Positions 27,580 through 39,196 of a stretch of 64,000 nucleotides of DNA are shown here, piece by piece (positions within the stretch are counted from its first letter, which is position 1; the number at the start of each line of letters is the position of its first letter). A program made the translations under genes and the position numbers. Origin of the DNA: Falsochrobactrum tianjinense (lineage in GTDB: Bacteria; Pseudomonadota; Alphaproteobacteria; Rhizobiales; Rhizobiaceae); the NCBI RefSeq assembly GCF_019100495.1, contig NZ_JAHRVA010000007.1, positions 72,223-136,222 of the forward strand, read 5' to 3'. The notes under the pieces were generated by a model. That model made no database searches, was not told the DNA's origin, and saw nothing but the letters and a program-made list of their open reading frames with translations.

Positions 27580-27953
27580 TGTCCAACTCCTATTGCCATT
27601 CTTGTGCTCAAGAAATGGCTTTTCTATCCCGAACTGGCCACTGCGGTCTTCCGATCGAACATCTGAAGTGACCCAGCCGCTGCTGCAACTGGACGCTATT
27701 GCGAGTCCAGCTCATATCCTTGCAATAACCATAGGTGAGGTAACGATTTTATGACCCCGTGACAAGGGTCCAATCGCCGCAATATGAATATCTCGCAAAG
27801 GTTTGAAACAACATTTCCTCAACGCAGCGGCAGCCGGAAAAGTCTTTTACTTTATGAGCTTATTGCGCAACTTCCGTTACAGCCGCTTCCATTCCTGCGG
27901 CATCACGTCCTGCCTCAAATGCGACATCCGGCGCGAAGACAGCCAATAAAACG
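27580..27953. other. Intergenic region upstream of fdxA, no gene
   Basis: 374 bases with no supported gene. A hairpin-like CTGGAC (27689-27694) / GTCCAG (27705-27710) lies about 110 bases upstream of the fdxA start. The 3' end of the S4-domain gene is at the right boundary, and no terminator with a T run was found for it. Confidence 0.45.
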
Positions 27954-28337
27954 TCATGTGTCCCGCAAGCGGTCCATATCGCGACGTTCTTTCTTGGTCG
28001 GTCGGCCAGCCCCGCTTTCGCGCCGGGGAGGCATCCCTTCCGTTGAATTGGAGCGTTCGACCGGCGGAGACATGTCTTCATAAAGAAGCCGGGCTTCCAG
28101 TGCCGGGCCGCGCCGCTCGGCGCACGAAACTATCTTGTAGACAAGAATACGCCGTTCAAGCGTGATGGTCAGCACGTCGCCAACCTTCACCGGGTAGGAA
28201 GCCTGATCGATCTTATCGCGATTGACGCGAACCTTGCCGCTGGCGGCGAGTTTCGCCGCCAGCGATCTGGATTTGACCACGCGCGCGAAGAACAGCCACT
28301 TGTCGATACGCTGTCTTGCAATCGCTTCGCCGGCCAT
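27954..28337 (-). CDS. S4-domain RNA-binding protein, HslR-like
   Basis: A 127-residue protein with an N-terminal S4 RNA-binding domain: RQRIDKWLFFARVVKSRSLA and LAASGKVRVNRDKIDQASYP. This is the HslR (Hsp15) type, which in E. coli binds peptidyl-tRNA-stalled 50S subunits. The C-terminal tail is basic (GRPTKKERRDMDRLRDT). It starts one base after the stop codon of the big helicase gene (28339), so both come from one transcript; this helicase-S4 pairing is a common alphaproteobacterial arrangement. Confidence 0.85.
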   Translation of the reverse strand: MAGEAIARQRIDKWLFFARVVKSRSLAAKLAASGKVRVNRDKIDQASYPVKVGDVLTITLERRILVYKIVSCAERRGPALEARLLYEDMSPPVERSNSTEGMPPRRESGAGRPTKKERRDMDRLRDT

Positions 28338-28338
28338 T

Positions 28339-31300
28339 TTACTTCTTCAGTTGCTCCTTGAGCGCGAGCAGCTTCGCGAAAGGCGAATCGGGGTCGATGC
28401 GCGCAGGACGTTCCTGCTCGAACCGCTTGTTGCCCTGCTGGCCAGCATTCTCGCGCTTGGGCTGGCGATCGCGACCGCCGCCGTCACGCGGCTTGCCCTT
28501 GAAGCCCTCGCGCTTGCCCTGATTTTCGCTATTGTGACGCTTGTTCTTGTCGAAGCGCTTGCCACCCCCACGCTGTTCGGGAGCGCTCTGGCCCTCGCCC
28601 TCAGCCTTGCCGGCTTCGCCGCCGGAACCACGCTGCTGGCCACGATTATGCCGCTGCCGGTTCTGCTCCTGATTGCGGTTGCGACCCTCGAAGCGCCCCT
28701 GACGCCAGAGGAAGACGAGCTTGGGCTCTTCGGCCACAGCTTCTTCCTTGGCTTCGGCGACCGGCCCATCTTCTGATGCAATCTCGGCAACTGGTGCGGC
28801 TTCGACAACCTTCTCCTCAGCCCGTTCTCCGGTAGGCTTTTCCTCAACGACCGGCGCAGGCACCGGCTCTGCTGGCGGAACGGCGGGCTTTGCATCGACA
28901 ACCGTAGCAGGGGTACTCTCTTCAGCAGCCTTGAAAACCGTCTCCTTGGCCGCAGCCTCCTCTGCAAAAGCATCGAGTTCGGCAAGCTTTGCCGCTACTT
29001 CGCCTGCATCGGCTTCCTCATGGCGATAGCCCAGGCTCTTGAGGATTTCTTCCATATCTTCGGAAGTCGCGCCAAGAATGGACATCATGGCAGGCGTTAC
29101 GATGAAACGTCCGCCATTATAAGCGCCTTCCGGACGAGCGCCCGAGCCTGGACGCCAGGCAAGCGCCGGACGGATAAGATCGGCAAGGCGTTCCAGAATA
29201 TCGATGCGCACAGCACGGCGACCGAGCACGCGATATCCGGCGAGACGATAGAACATCGGATCAAAAGCCGGGTCAACGACAGCAGATGTACGCCCCGCCG
29301 CCAGAACATTGACCACATCGCCATAACCGGCACGCTCACGCCCGTCATTCTTCAAGGCCCAGAGCAACGTGATGAGGCCAGCGGGAGCTGGCTTCAGCAG
29401 CATCGGCATGAAAACATGATAAGCGCCGAAGCGCACTCCGAGGCGGCGAAGTGCCGCGCGCGAATCCTGATCGAGACCACGCACTTCCTCTGCCACGTCA
29501 CGGCGTTGGAGAATGCCGAGGTTTTCGACGATCTGAAACGCGAGACCGCGCGTCATACCGGTCAGCGCATCGGCGCCGGCAAGATCGGTGAGCGGCTTCA
29601 GGACGGTTTCGATATGATGCGCCACAAAGCGATCGATACGCGCGGCAACCTTATCGCGCGCGGGTCCGGTAAGCTGCTCATCGGCCAGAATGACCGCGCG
29701 CGGCTTGAGGGTTTCCTCACCCGCGACCAGCGAGGCGACTGTTGCCCCGACCCAGCGCAGCACGCCATCCGAACCCAGCGCGAAATCGGCATTAGGCGCT
29801 GCGGCAAAGCGCTCGGCGCGCCGTTCGAATTCGGCGGCGAGCGCCTTTTGTGCAACTCCCTTCACGGCCTTCGCGTCCGGCCCCTCGGCCTGAACGTCGG
29901 CAGTGAAACGGAACCCTTCCAGTTGCCCGACATTATGACCTTCGACAATCACGTCTCCGGTCGGGCTGATTTCTGCTTCAAGCATGGCATTCTCTCTCAG
30001 GCGCTTCATAAGCACGCTTGTCCTGCGGTCTACAAAGCGTTTCGTCAACCTTTCATGCAGCGCATCGGACAGTCTGTCCTCTATTTCGCGCGTCTTTTCC
30101 TGCCAGTGTGTCGGATCGGCAAGCCATCCAGGCCTGTGCGACACAAAAGTCCAGGTTCGAATTTGCGCCACCCGATGCGACAGAGCATCGATTTCTCCCT
30201 CTGCACTGTCCGCGAGGCGCACCTGTTTGCTCATATAATCTTCATCAACGCTCCCCCGGCGCACCAGATCCTGATAGATGGTTGCAATGATATCGGCATG
30301 TTGCGCCGGTGCAATCTTTCGATAGTCGGGAAGCGCGCAGGCATCCCATAAAAGTGCGATTCGCTCTGGCGTGGTGGCGAGCCGCGCAATGCTCTCGTCT
30401 CTCGACAGGTTTTCGAGAGCCTGCTGATCGACGGCGGGCAATGCCTTGGCAAGCCCTTCGATGGGACTGGGCGTTTCCAGTGATCGGCGCAGGGCATCGA
30501 ACGACGAGAAATCGAAACGTCCGGTTCGCCATTGCAGAACTTTCACCGGATCGAAAGCATGGGCCTCGACCCGCTCGACCAGTTCGATGTCGAAGGGATC
30601 GACCTGGCCGGTCACTCCGAACGTGCCGTCACGCAGATGCCGCCCAGCCCGCCCTGCGACCTGCGCAACTTCGGCAGGCGTGAGATCGCGAAACTGATAT
30701 CCGTCGAATTTGCGGTTCTGCGCGAAAGCGACATGATCGACATCGAGATTGAGGCCCATGCCGATAGCATCGGTCGCCACCAGAAAATCAACGTCGCCGG
30801 ATTGATAAAGCTCGACCTGCGCATTGCGGGTGCGCGGGGACAGCGCGCCCATCACCACCGCAGCGCCGCCCCGCTGGCGGCGGATCAGTTCGGCAATGGC
30901 ATAGACTTCATCTGCGGAAAACGCCACGATAGCAGATCGGTTGGGCAGGCGCGTAATCTTCTTCGATCCCGCATAATTCAGTTGCGACAAGCGCGGCCGC
31001 GTCACGACATTAATGCCGCGCAGCAACTTTTCCAGAATGTCGCGCATGGTGGCCGCACCCAGCAGCAAGGTCTCCTGACGTCCGCGCAAATGCAGGATGC
31101 GGTCAGTGAAGACATGGCCACGTTCCAGATCACCTGCAAGCTGCACCTCGTCGATAGCCACAAAAGCGACATCCGTGTGGCGCGGCATCGCCTCTACAGT
31201 GCAGACGGCGTAACGCGCGCCGGGCGGCACAATCTTTTCCTCGCCCGTCACCAGCGAGACATTGGCGGCCCCGACCTTTTCGGCCACCCGATTATAGACT

Positions 31301-31464
31301 TCACGCGCCAGAAGCCGCAGCGGCAAGCCGATCATGCCGCTTTCATGCGACAGCATACGCTCGATAGCGAGATGCGTCTTGCCGGTATTGGTTGGCCCCA
31401 GCACCGCCGTTACATCGCGGCCACTCAGGATCAGCGGCAAGTCATGGGCGGGGAGATGGTTCAT
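28339..31464 (-). CDS. Suv3-like superfamily II RNA/DNA helicase with low-complexity tail
   Basis: A 1041-residue protein. The Walker A GPTNTGKTH is at residues 23-31, the DExH-box equivalent is AFVAIDEVQLAGDLERGHVF, and later motifs include TDAIGMGLNLDVDHVAFAQN and QVAGRAGRHLRDGTFG, as in SUPV3L1/Suv3-like helicases (rhizobial MgpS-type). Residues from about 830 are Ala/Glu/Val-rich and then Arg/Gly/Asn/Gln-rich (NRQRHNRGQQRGSGGEAG), a disordered RNA-binding-like tail. The start at 31464 (MNHLPAHDLP) is preferred to 31518 because the helicase core then begins in the usual place. Likely in RNA turnover. Confidence 0.87.
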   Translation of the reverse strand: MNHLPAHDLPLILSGRDVTAVLGPTNTGKTHLAIERMLSHESGMIGLPLRLLAREVYNRVAEKVGAANVSLVTGEEKIVPPGARYAVCTVEAMPRHTDVAFVAIDEVQLAGDLERGHVFTDRILHLRGRQETLLLGAATMRDILEKLLRGINVVTRPRLSQLNYAGSKKITRLPNRSAIVAFSADEVYAIAELIRRQRGGAAVVMGALSPRTRNAQVELYQSGDVDFLVATDAIGMGLNLDVDHVAFAQNRKFDGYQFRDLTPAEVAQVAGRAGRHLRDGTFGVTGQVDPFDIELVERVEAHAFDPVKVLQWRTGRFDFSSFDALRRSLETPSPIEGLAKALPAVDQQALENLSRDESIARLATTPERIALLWDACALPDYRKIAPAQHADIIATIYQDLVRRGSVDEDYMSKQVRLADSAEGEIDALSHRVAQIRTWTFVSHRPGWLADPTHWQEKTREIEDRLSDALHERLTKRFVDRRTSVLMKRLRENAMLEAEISPTGDVIVEGHNVGQLEGFRFTADVQAEGPDAKAVKGVAQKALAAEFERRAERFAAAPNADFALGSDGVLRWVGATVASLVAGEETLKPRAVILADEQLTGPARDKVAARIDRFVAHHIETVLKPLTDLAGADALTGMTRGLAFQIVENLGILQRRDVAEEVRGLDQDSRAALRRLGVRFGAYHVFMPMLLKPAPAGLITLLWALKNDGRERAGYGDVVNVLAAGRTSAVVDPAFDPMFYRLAGYRVLGRRAVRIDILERLADLIRPALAWRPGSGARPEGAYNGGRFIVTPAMMSILGATSEDMEEILKSLGYRHEEADAGEVAAKLAELDAFAEEAAAKETVFKAAEESTPATVVDAKPAVPPAEPVPAPVVEEKPTGERAEEKVVEAAPVAEIASEDGPVAEAKEEAVAEEPKLVFLWRQGRFEGRNRNQEQNRQRHNRGQQRGSGGEAGKAEGEGQSAPEQRGGGKRFDKNKRHNSENQGKREGFKGKPRDGGGRDRQPKRENAGQQGNKRFEQERPARIDPDSPFAKLLALKEQLKK

Positions 31465-31621
31465 GCCAATAATAGAATTCCCGAAACAAAGGCTATACGC
31501 GAAACCACGCGATAGCACTATATGACCTGAGCCGAAAGCCGCTCCTGTTAAGTTTCAATCAGTGTTTTAGCCGTCGTTTTCGAATTTAACAAACCCGGAC
31601 TTTAACAAATAGAACGAGTCT

Positions 31622-31647
31622 GGAACAAATCGGCTACGAATCGCTGA
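31622..31647 (+). repeat. Spaced direct repeat, copy 1
   Basis: GGAACAAATCGGCTACGAAT continues to CGCTGA (26 bases). It recurs at 31903 with one difference (A to G at position 6). Contains GAATC, a CcrM-type GANTC site. Confidence 0.65.
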
Positions 31648-31902
31648 CACTTCATTCTTCGCCTTTTGTTCACGGCTACATATAGTATTCCTATCCCCAA
31701 GTCCCACAACATAGTGAATCTGACCTGTTAAGAACTTGTGTTTTAATGGAACAAACTGCTGCACCCGTTAACCTTTGGCGACTGTCCTTTACGACGTAAG
31801 GTCAATCGAGCAATAAATTAATAAAACCTCAATGTTTTCTTAAAGTTAATTAACTTCTCCATCACAAAAATCAGCCCTGCCGTTAACCTTCAGGCCAAAG
31901 CC

Positions 31903-31928
31903 GGAACGAATCGGCTACGAATCGCTGA
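31903..31928 (+). repeat. Spaced direct repeat, copy 2
   Basis: GGAACGAATCGGCTACGAAT continues to CGCTGA (26 bases), 281 bases from copy 1. The single difference creates a second GANTC site in this copy. Confidence 0.65.
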
Positions 31929-32082
31929 TGTGCAAATATTCCCTCTTTGTTCTCACAATATCTAGTGGTGAGTGAGTGCCGCTCCCATAGAATTTCACCC
32001 AATTGCTTCCGTTCCAGAAGCAAAATCCAGTCTGTTGTTAACTTTTACGCAAGAGACCTCTGGTTTTCAGGCCGAAATGCCA

Positions 32083-32120
32083 AGGGCGGCCATCGGGCCG
32101 CCCTGCACTATTTCTTTGTT
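32083..32120. terminator. Stem near the thiolase 3' end
   Basis: AGGGCGGCC, ATCG, GGCCGCCCT (32083-32104) is a strong 9-bp stem. The T run on either strand is weak (plus: GCACTATTTCTTTG; minus: TTGGCATTTCGG). It sits about 30 bases after the thiolase stop on the minus strand and may end that transcript. Confidence 0.5.
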
Positions 32121-32132
32121 TATTTCCGGCAA

Positions 32133-33422
<1,290 letters not shown>

Positions 33423-33449
33423 TCATGACCGACATCGTCTGATAATAAC

Positions 33450-33484
33450 AAAAGCCGCTTCCGGCAAACCGGAAACGGCTTTTT
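33450..33484. terminator. Terminator of rpmF
   Basis: AAAAGCCG-CTTCCGG (33450-33464), CAAA, CCGGAAA-CGGCTTTT (33469-33484). The stem is 15 bp with one mismatch, and the minus-strand tail is TTTTGTTATT. Confidence 0.85.
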
Positions 33485-33526
33485 GAAATATCGCTTCTGA
33501 TTCCCGCAAGACTGCGGGGTCAGGAT

Positions 33527-33706
33527 TTATTCCTTCGGTTCGATAACCTGACGGCCACGATACATACCGCTCTTCAGATCGATATGGTGCGGGCGGCGAA
33601 GTTCACCCGAGTTCTTGTCTTCAACATAAGTCGGTGCCTTCAACGCATCGGCCGAACGGCGCATGCCGCGACGCGATGGAGAAGTTTTTCGTTTTGGTAC
33701 AGCCAT
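33527..33706 (-). CDS. rpmF: 50S ribosomal protein L32
   Basis: A 59-residue basic protein, [20 protein letters not shown]..., that is a full-length L32 of the large ribosomal subunit. The remainder ([20 protein letters not shown], then [16 protein letters not shown]) matches the alphaproteobacterial form, which lacks zinc-binding cysteines. It is followed by a terminator, so it is transcribed alone or after mtgA (150 bases upstream on the same strand). Confidence 0.95.
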   Translation of the reverse strand: MAVPKRKTSPSRRGMRRSADALKAPTYVEDKNSGELRRPHHIDLKSGMYRGRQVIEPKE

Positions 33707-33856
33707 GGATTCAGCTCCACTGATCGGTCAATAAAGGTCCGGCACGGCCCCGGCGGAGCCTGTCACAGCGGACAAAATTCCGGAAAGTCAGGTGCCTATA
33801 CACGCTCTCGCGGCATTTGACCAGCGGGAGTCTGATCTTTTTTTCAGTCTGCCCAT

Positions 33857-34648
33857 TTATCGCACACAAGTAACATAAGGCCCCGCCCTTGCCGCACGTC
33901 CCGAAAAGATGCGCGCGATGCGCTGCATGTTGCGTGTGGGCTTGGTCGGATCGCGCAGGATCGGATTGGGCAGTGTGATGGCCAGCAAGGATGACTGCCG
34001 CGCATTGAGCTTGGCTGCAGGCCGCTTGAAATGATACTGTGCGGCAGCTTCAATCCCGTAAATACCCGGCCCCCATTCGGCGATATTGAGATAGATTTCC
34101 ATGATGCGCCGCTTCGAAAGAATCGCATCCGCGGCGATGGCGAGCGGAAATTCCAGCGCCTTGCGGATATAGGAGCGCCCGTTCCACAGGAAGAGGTTCT
34201 TGACCATCTGCATCGTTATGGTCGATGCGCCACGGCTCGGTGTCCCCTCGCCCGCATCGTCCAGAACGAGGCTGAGCTGGTGCCAATCCACGCCATCATG
34301 ACTGCAAAACTGGCCGTCTTCCGCCATCATGACCGTATTGACCAGCACAGGGGCTATATCCTCGATATTCACCCAGCGCCGGTTCACATCCTGCAATAAG
34401 ACCTTGTCCTTGACCATAAGCATCGAAACAGGGTGCACGGGGGTCACAGAATAGAGAAAAAGCAGCGCGAACGGCAAAAGGGCCAGAAGCAACAGGAACC
34501 TGAATGCAATCACAATCCGCCTGCCCCAACGCGGCTCAGCGAGATAATTGCGCCCACCCTTGCTCTTGATGATGACCTTCGCCACGACCTCTGCCCGCTT
34601 GCCTGCACCCTTTTGGCCATCCCTTAGCAGATTTGAACTCGATTCCAT
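33857..34648 (-). CDS. mtgA: Monofunctional biosynthetic peptidoglycan transglycosylase
   Basis: A 263-residue enzyme that polymerises lipid II glycan strands. A single N-terminal membrane anchor (IVIAFRFLLLLALLPFALLF, residues about 45-64) is followed by a GT51 domain: NTVMMAEDGQFCSHDGVDW contains the catalytic glutamate, GASTITMQMVKNLFLW is motif 2 and KRRIMEIYLNIAEWGPGIYG is the second catalytic region. No transpeptidase domain follows. The ATG 34648 gives a basic cytoplasmic tail before the anchor. Confidence 0.92.
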   Translation of the reverse strand: MESSSNLLRDGQKGAGKRAEVVAKVIIKSKGGRNYLAEPRWGRRIVIAFRFLLLLALLPFALLFLYSVTPVHPVSMLMVKDKVLLQDVNRRWVNIEDIAPVLVNTVMMAEDGQFCSHDGVDWHQLSLVLDDAGEGTPSRGASTITMQMVKNLFLWNGRSYIRKALEFPLAIAADAILSKRRIMEIYLNIAEWGPGIYGIEAAAQYHFKRPAAKLNARQSSLLAITLPNPILRDPTKPTRNMQRIARIFSGRAARAGPYVTCVR

Positions 34649-34650
34649 AA

Positions 34651-34700
34651 TCTAAAGCATGTCTCGGAAAAGAGGGAGCCGGTTTTCGGAATAGGCGCAA
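34651..34700. repeat. Degenerate RIME-like remnant
   Basis: TCTAAAGCATGTCTCGGAAA then AGAGGGAGCCGGTTTTCGGA resembles one half of the rhizobial repeat also seen at 42800 (CCGAAAAGTGTGAAACGGTT then TTCGGA). It lies just upstream of mtgA. The other half is missing or unrecognisable. Confidence 0.45.
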
Positions 34701-34779
34701 GATGACTGCCGTATGAAAAAGCCTGTGCTCATCCTTCTGATCAGTTGACCCCGGCAGCGCTTTCGTCCATCCCGTTTAC

Positions 34780-35694
34780 ATGGAAAATCTCTCTGTCGAT
34801 TTTGTTCGGTCTCTTAACCGACGCGCGCTCGAAGTCGAGACAATGCTGGCTGGCCTGCTGGATCATCGCGTGCGCACAAGCGAAGTCGCGCGGCCGCAGC
34901 GCCTGCTCGCGGCCATGCGCCATGGCGTATTAAACGGCGGCAAAAGGCTGCGGCCTTTTCTGGTAATCGAAAGTGCCGCCCTGTTCGGCAAAAGCGGCGA
35001 AGCGGTTCTGCGTGTGGCGGCTGCGCTTGAGTGCATCCACTGTTATTCTCTCGTCCATGACGACCTGCCCGCCATGGATAATGACGACATGCGCCGTGGT
35101 CAGCCCACCGTGCACCGGGCTTTCGATGAAGCTGCTGCCATTCTGGCAGGTGATGGTCTACTTACCTATGCATTCGACATTATCGCCTCGGACGGCACCG
35201 ATCTGCCGCCGCAAGCCCGCGTGCAGCTTGTTGCCGCCCTTGCCCGCGCCGCAGGGATTGGTGGGATGGTGGGCGGTCAAGCGCTCGATCTGATGGCCGA
35301 AGCCGACAAGCCCGATGAAGCGGGCATCATCACGCTGCAAGCCATGAAAACCGGTGCGCTGATCCGGTTTGCCTGCGAGGCAGGTGCGATCATTGCCAAT
35401 GCGCCGCGCGAGGACCGCGAACGCATGGCCGAATTCGGCTCGGCAATCGGCCTCGCTTTCCAGCTTGCCGACGACCTTCTCGACGTGACATCCGACGCCT
35501 CAGCCATGGGCAAGGCCACCGGAAAGGACGCAGCGGCAGGCAAGGCCACCCTGGTCTCCCTGCATGGCGTAAACTGGACACGCAGGCAGCTGACGGGCCT
35601 CGTCAGCCAGGCGGAAAGCCTGCTTGAGCCATTCGGCGAAGACGCCACCATCCTCAAACAGGCCGCCAACTTCATCGCGGACCGGCAAAGCTGA
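34780..35694 (+). CDS. ispA: Polyprenyl (farnesyl) diphosphate synthase
   Basis: A 304-residue trans-prenyltransferase. The first aspartate-rich motif is HDDLPAMDNDD (about residues 90-100) and the second is LADDLLDVTSD. The residues before the first motif (CIHCYSLVHDDLP) are typical of the short-chain farnesyl/geranyl group. It makes the C15 (or C10/C20) precursor for undecaprenol, quinones and hopanoids. It ends exactly at the convergent ispG stop, so two isoprenoid genes face each other, but they are on opposite strands. Confidence 0.9.
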   Translation: MENLSVDFVRSLNRRALEVETMLAGLLDHRVRTSEVARPQRLLAAMRHGVLNGGKRLRPFLVIESAALFGKSGEAVLRVAAALECIHCYSLVHDDLPAMDNDDMRRGQPTVHRAFDEAAAILAGDGLLTYAFDIIASDGTDLPPQARVQLVAALARAAGIGGMVGGQALDLMAEADKPDEAGIITLQAMKTGALIRFACEAGAIIANAPREDRERMAEFGSAIGLAFQLADDLLDVTSDASAMGKATGKDAAAGKATLVSLHGVNWTRRQLTGLVSQAESLLEPFGEDATILKQAANFIADRQS

Positions 35695-37065
<1,371 letters not shown>

Positions 37066-37162
37066 TCAATGTCCATCCGCTTGTGATTTCCTCTATATAA
37101 TCTCTTGCCGTTGCGCTGTCGCCCTCTCATTATACGACCATTGGCAAGGAGGATATAAGTCG

Positions 37163-37954
37163 ATGAGCGCTTCCCCGGACCGCAAGACCGCAATCATTAC
37201 CGGCTCCAATTCAGGCATCGGCCTTGCTATAGCCCATGCAGTTGCAACGGCCGGGTACAATGTCGTGATCAATTCCTTCACGGATCGGGACGAAGATCAC
37301 ACGCTGGCGGAGACAATCGCCAGAAAACATGGCGTTAAAGTGATCTATATTCAGGCCGATATGGCAAAGGCCGAAGAATGCCGCGCACTCATTGATAAAA
37401 GCATCGAAGGGCTGGGCGGCGCCGATATTGTCATCAACAATGCCGGTATCCAGCATGTAGCGCCGATCGAGGAATTTCCGCCTGAGCAATGGGACCGCAT
37501 CATTGCAATCAACCTGACCTCCGCCTTTCATACCATCGCCGCAGCGATCCCGCATATGCGCAAAGCGGGATGGGGCCGCATTATCAATATCGCATCCGCC
37601 CACGGCCTTGTGGCCTCGCCCTATAAATCGGCCTATGTCGCGGCCAAGCACGGCATTATCGGCCTGACCAGAACCACCGCGCTGGAACTTGCGCAACATC
37701 ACATCACAGCCAACGCCATCTGTCCCGGCTATGTGCTGACGCCGCTGATCGAAGCACAGATTCCTGACCAGATGAAAGCCTATAATATGGATCGTGAGAC
37801 AGTCATTCATGATGTGATGCTGGAAAAACAACCAACGAAGCAGTTCGTCACTGCAGGCCAGGTCGGCGCTCTTGCCGCTTTCCTGCTTACGGATGCGGCA
37901 GCGCAGATCAATGGCGCGGCGCTGCCGGTCGATGGGGGCTGGACGGCGGAGTGA
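37163..37954 (+). CDS. bdhA: D-3-hydroxybutyrate dehydrogenase
   Basis: A 263-residue SDR closely resembling rhizobial BdhA. Cofactor motif TGSNSGIGLA is at the N terminus, NNAG in the middle (VINNAGIQHVAPIEEFP), catalytic Ser in NIASAHGLVASPYKSA and the YVAAKHG motif follows. It interconverts 3-hydroxybutyrate and acetoacetate with NAD. AAGGAGGATATAAG precedes the ATG. A TATAAT box is visible at 37096-37101 but no matching -35. The thiolase 4 kb away could act on the same intermediates. Confidence 0.92.
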   Translation: MSASPDRKTAIITGSNSGIGLAIAHAVATAGYNVVINSFTDRDEDHTLAETIARKHGVKVIYIQADMAKAEECRALIDKSIEGLGGADIVINNAGIQHVAPIEEFPPEQWDRIIAINLTSAFHTIAAAIPHMRKAGWGRIINIASAHGLVASPYKSAYVAAKHGIIGLTRTTALELAQHHITANAICPGYVLTPLIEAQIPDQMKAYNMDRETVIHDVMLEKQPTKQFVTAGQVGALAAFLLTDAAAQINGAALPVDGGWTAE

Positions 37955-37956
37955 GT

Positions 37957-37981
37957 TTCAACCAGATCGAAACGCGCTCTA
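37957..37981. repeat. RIME-like half element between bdhA and the MFS gene
   Basis: TTCAACCAGATCGAAACGCG then CTCTA (25 bases) is identical to the right end of the element at 42800-42902 (42878-42902). It spans the whole gap between the two stop codons and supplies the stop codon of the MFS gene. Confidence 0.65.
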
Positions 37982-39169
37982 ATGCTTGTGATCAGCGTAG
38001 CGCGCAAGCCCTGAAAAGGACACGACGATCAAAAGCAGCACCGGCATGACAACGAAAACCACGCCGAAACCGCTATGGCGCGCCACAAAGCCGATAAGCG
38101 AAGGCGCCACCAGCATACCCGAATAGCCAAGCGTCGTAGCGATGGACAGGCTGACGCCGGGATTGACGCCCGGCAGGTTCCCCGCCATGGAAAAGGCTAT
38201 CGGCACCATATTGGAAATGCCGATGCCGCAAATGGCAAAGCCCACAATCACCGCATAGGGGTGACTGGTAAGCCCGGCAGTCAACAGGCCAACAATCGCA
38301 ATCAATGTACAGACGCGCAGCGTCTTTACCGCACCGAAACGGTCGCGCACCAGATCGCCGGCAAAGCGCATGACCGCCATGGTGAAAGAAAAGGCTGCAA
38401 AGCCGAAGCCCGCCACCACGACCGAAGCACCCAGTTCGTCACGAAGATAATAGGCGCCCCAATCAAGGATCGCTCCTTCGGGGATCATGGAGAACAGCGC
38501 CATGATTCCAATCAGCCAGGGCAATGGATTGCGCGGCAATCGCAATTTCTGCTTCGGGCCGGATTGATGATCCGGCTGATCCGAAATAACTTTCGGCCAT
38601 GCGATGGCAAGCAGGATAGCAGCCACGACCATCGTGATGACAGCATGGGTCGTCGCGCCGAAACGTGCGATCAGAAGACCGCCGGTTGCCGAGCCGATCA
38701 GCCCGCCGAGACTCCAGAAAGCATGGCAGGACGACATGATGGCGCGGCGCATGGATTTCTCCACTGCCACCGCATTGGTATTCATCGCCACATCCATGGC
38801 TGCGATTGTCCCGCCAAAATAAAGCATGGCGGCAATGGCCGCTGGAACGGTTGGAACCAGAGCGATGATGAGCAAGGCAGGCACGAGCCCAAGCGCGGCG
38901 ATACGTGCAACGATGCGCGAACCGTGATGTGCCGACAGCGCGCCGGCAATAGGCATGCAAGCCAGCGATCCGACCCCGAAAACGAAGATCATCAGCCCCA
39001 TTGCTGCGCTGTCGAAGCCGAGTCGTGCAGCAAATTCAGGGATTTTCGGTGCCCAGCCGCCAAAGATATAGCCGTTCATCAGGAACAGCAGGGCAATGGC
39101 CACGCGTTCTCTGGTGATAAGCGGCGGGGCTTTTCCCGCAGCGTTTTCCCGTCCGGCTAGCTGTTCCAT
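37979..39169 (-). CDS. MFS transporter, YbjJ/Fuc-type-like
   Basis: A roughly 396-residue permease with 12 hydrophobic segments. It begins with RERVAIALLFLMNGYIFGGW and contains the helix 2-3 loop SAHHGSRIVARIAALG. A TTG at 39184 would add five residues; the ATG at 39169 is preferred but neither has a clear ribosome-binding site. It lies immediately after pyc (gap of 12-27 bases), so they may be co-transcribed. Its stop codon TAG is made by the edge of a RIME-like remnant. Substrate unknown; some relatives of this group carry sugars. Confidence 0.78.
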   Translation of the reverse strand: MEQLAGRENAAGKAPPLITRERVAIALLFLMNGYIFGGWAPKIPEFAARLGFDSAAMGLMIFVFGVGSLACMPIAGALSAHHGSRIVARIAALGLVPALLIIALVPTVPAAIAAMLYFGGTIAAMDVAMNTNAVAVEKSMRRAIMSSCHAFWSLGGLIGSATGGLLIARFGATTHAVITMVVAAILLAIAWPKVISDQPDHQSGPKQKLRLPRNPLPWLIGIMALFSMIPEGAILDWGAYYLRDELGASVVVAGFGFAAFSFTMAVMRFAGDLVRDRFGAVKTLRVCTLIAIVGLLTAGLTSHPYAVIVGFAICGIGISNMVPIAFSMAGNLPGVNPGVSLSIATTLGYSGMLVAPSLIGFVARHSGFGVVFVVMPVLLLIVVSFSGLARYADHKH

Positions 39170-39196
39170 TTCATCACTCGTCAATTCCGGTGCAGA

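Larger units (their letters stand above)
31465..32132. other. Long AT-rich intergenic region upstream of the helicase
   Basis: 668 bases without a credible gene. It contains a spaced 26-base direct repeat (31622 and 31903), four GTTAAC or near-GTTAAC sites, a TTAA-rich block (31816-31855) and a strong stem at 32083-32104. A 65-codon open frame on the minus strand (31567-31764) looks like chance. The helicase promoter must be here. Confidence 0.5.

Noticed and set aside
27860-28081. Minus-strand open frame overlapping the S4-domain gene end
   Set aside because: It overlaps the S4 gene out of frame, and the part beyond it is short (27 codons for the ATG overlapping the stop). Not enough to support a gene.
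31567-31764. 65-codon minus-strand open frame in the repeat-containing region
   Set aside because: No ribosome-binding site, no family resemblance, and one end lies in the spaced repeat. Treated as chance.
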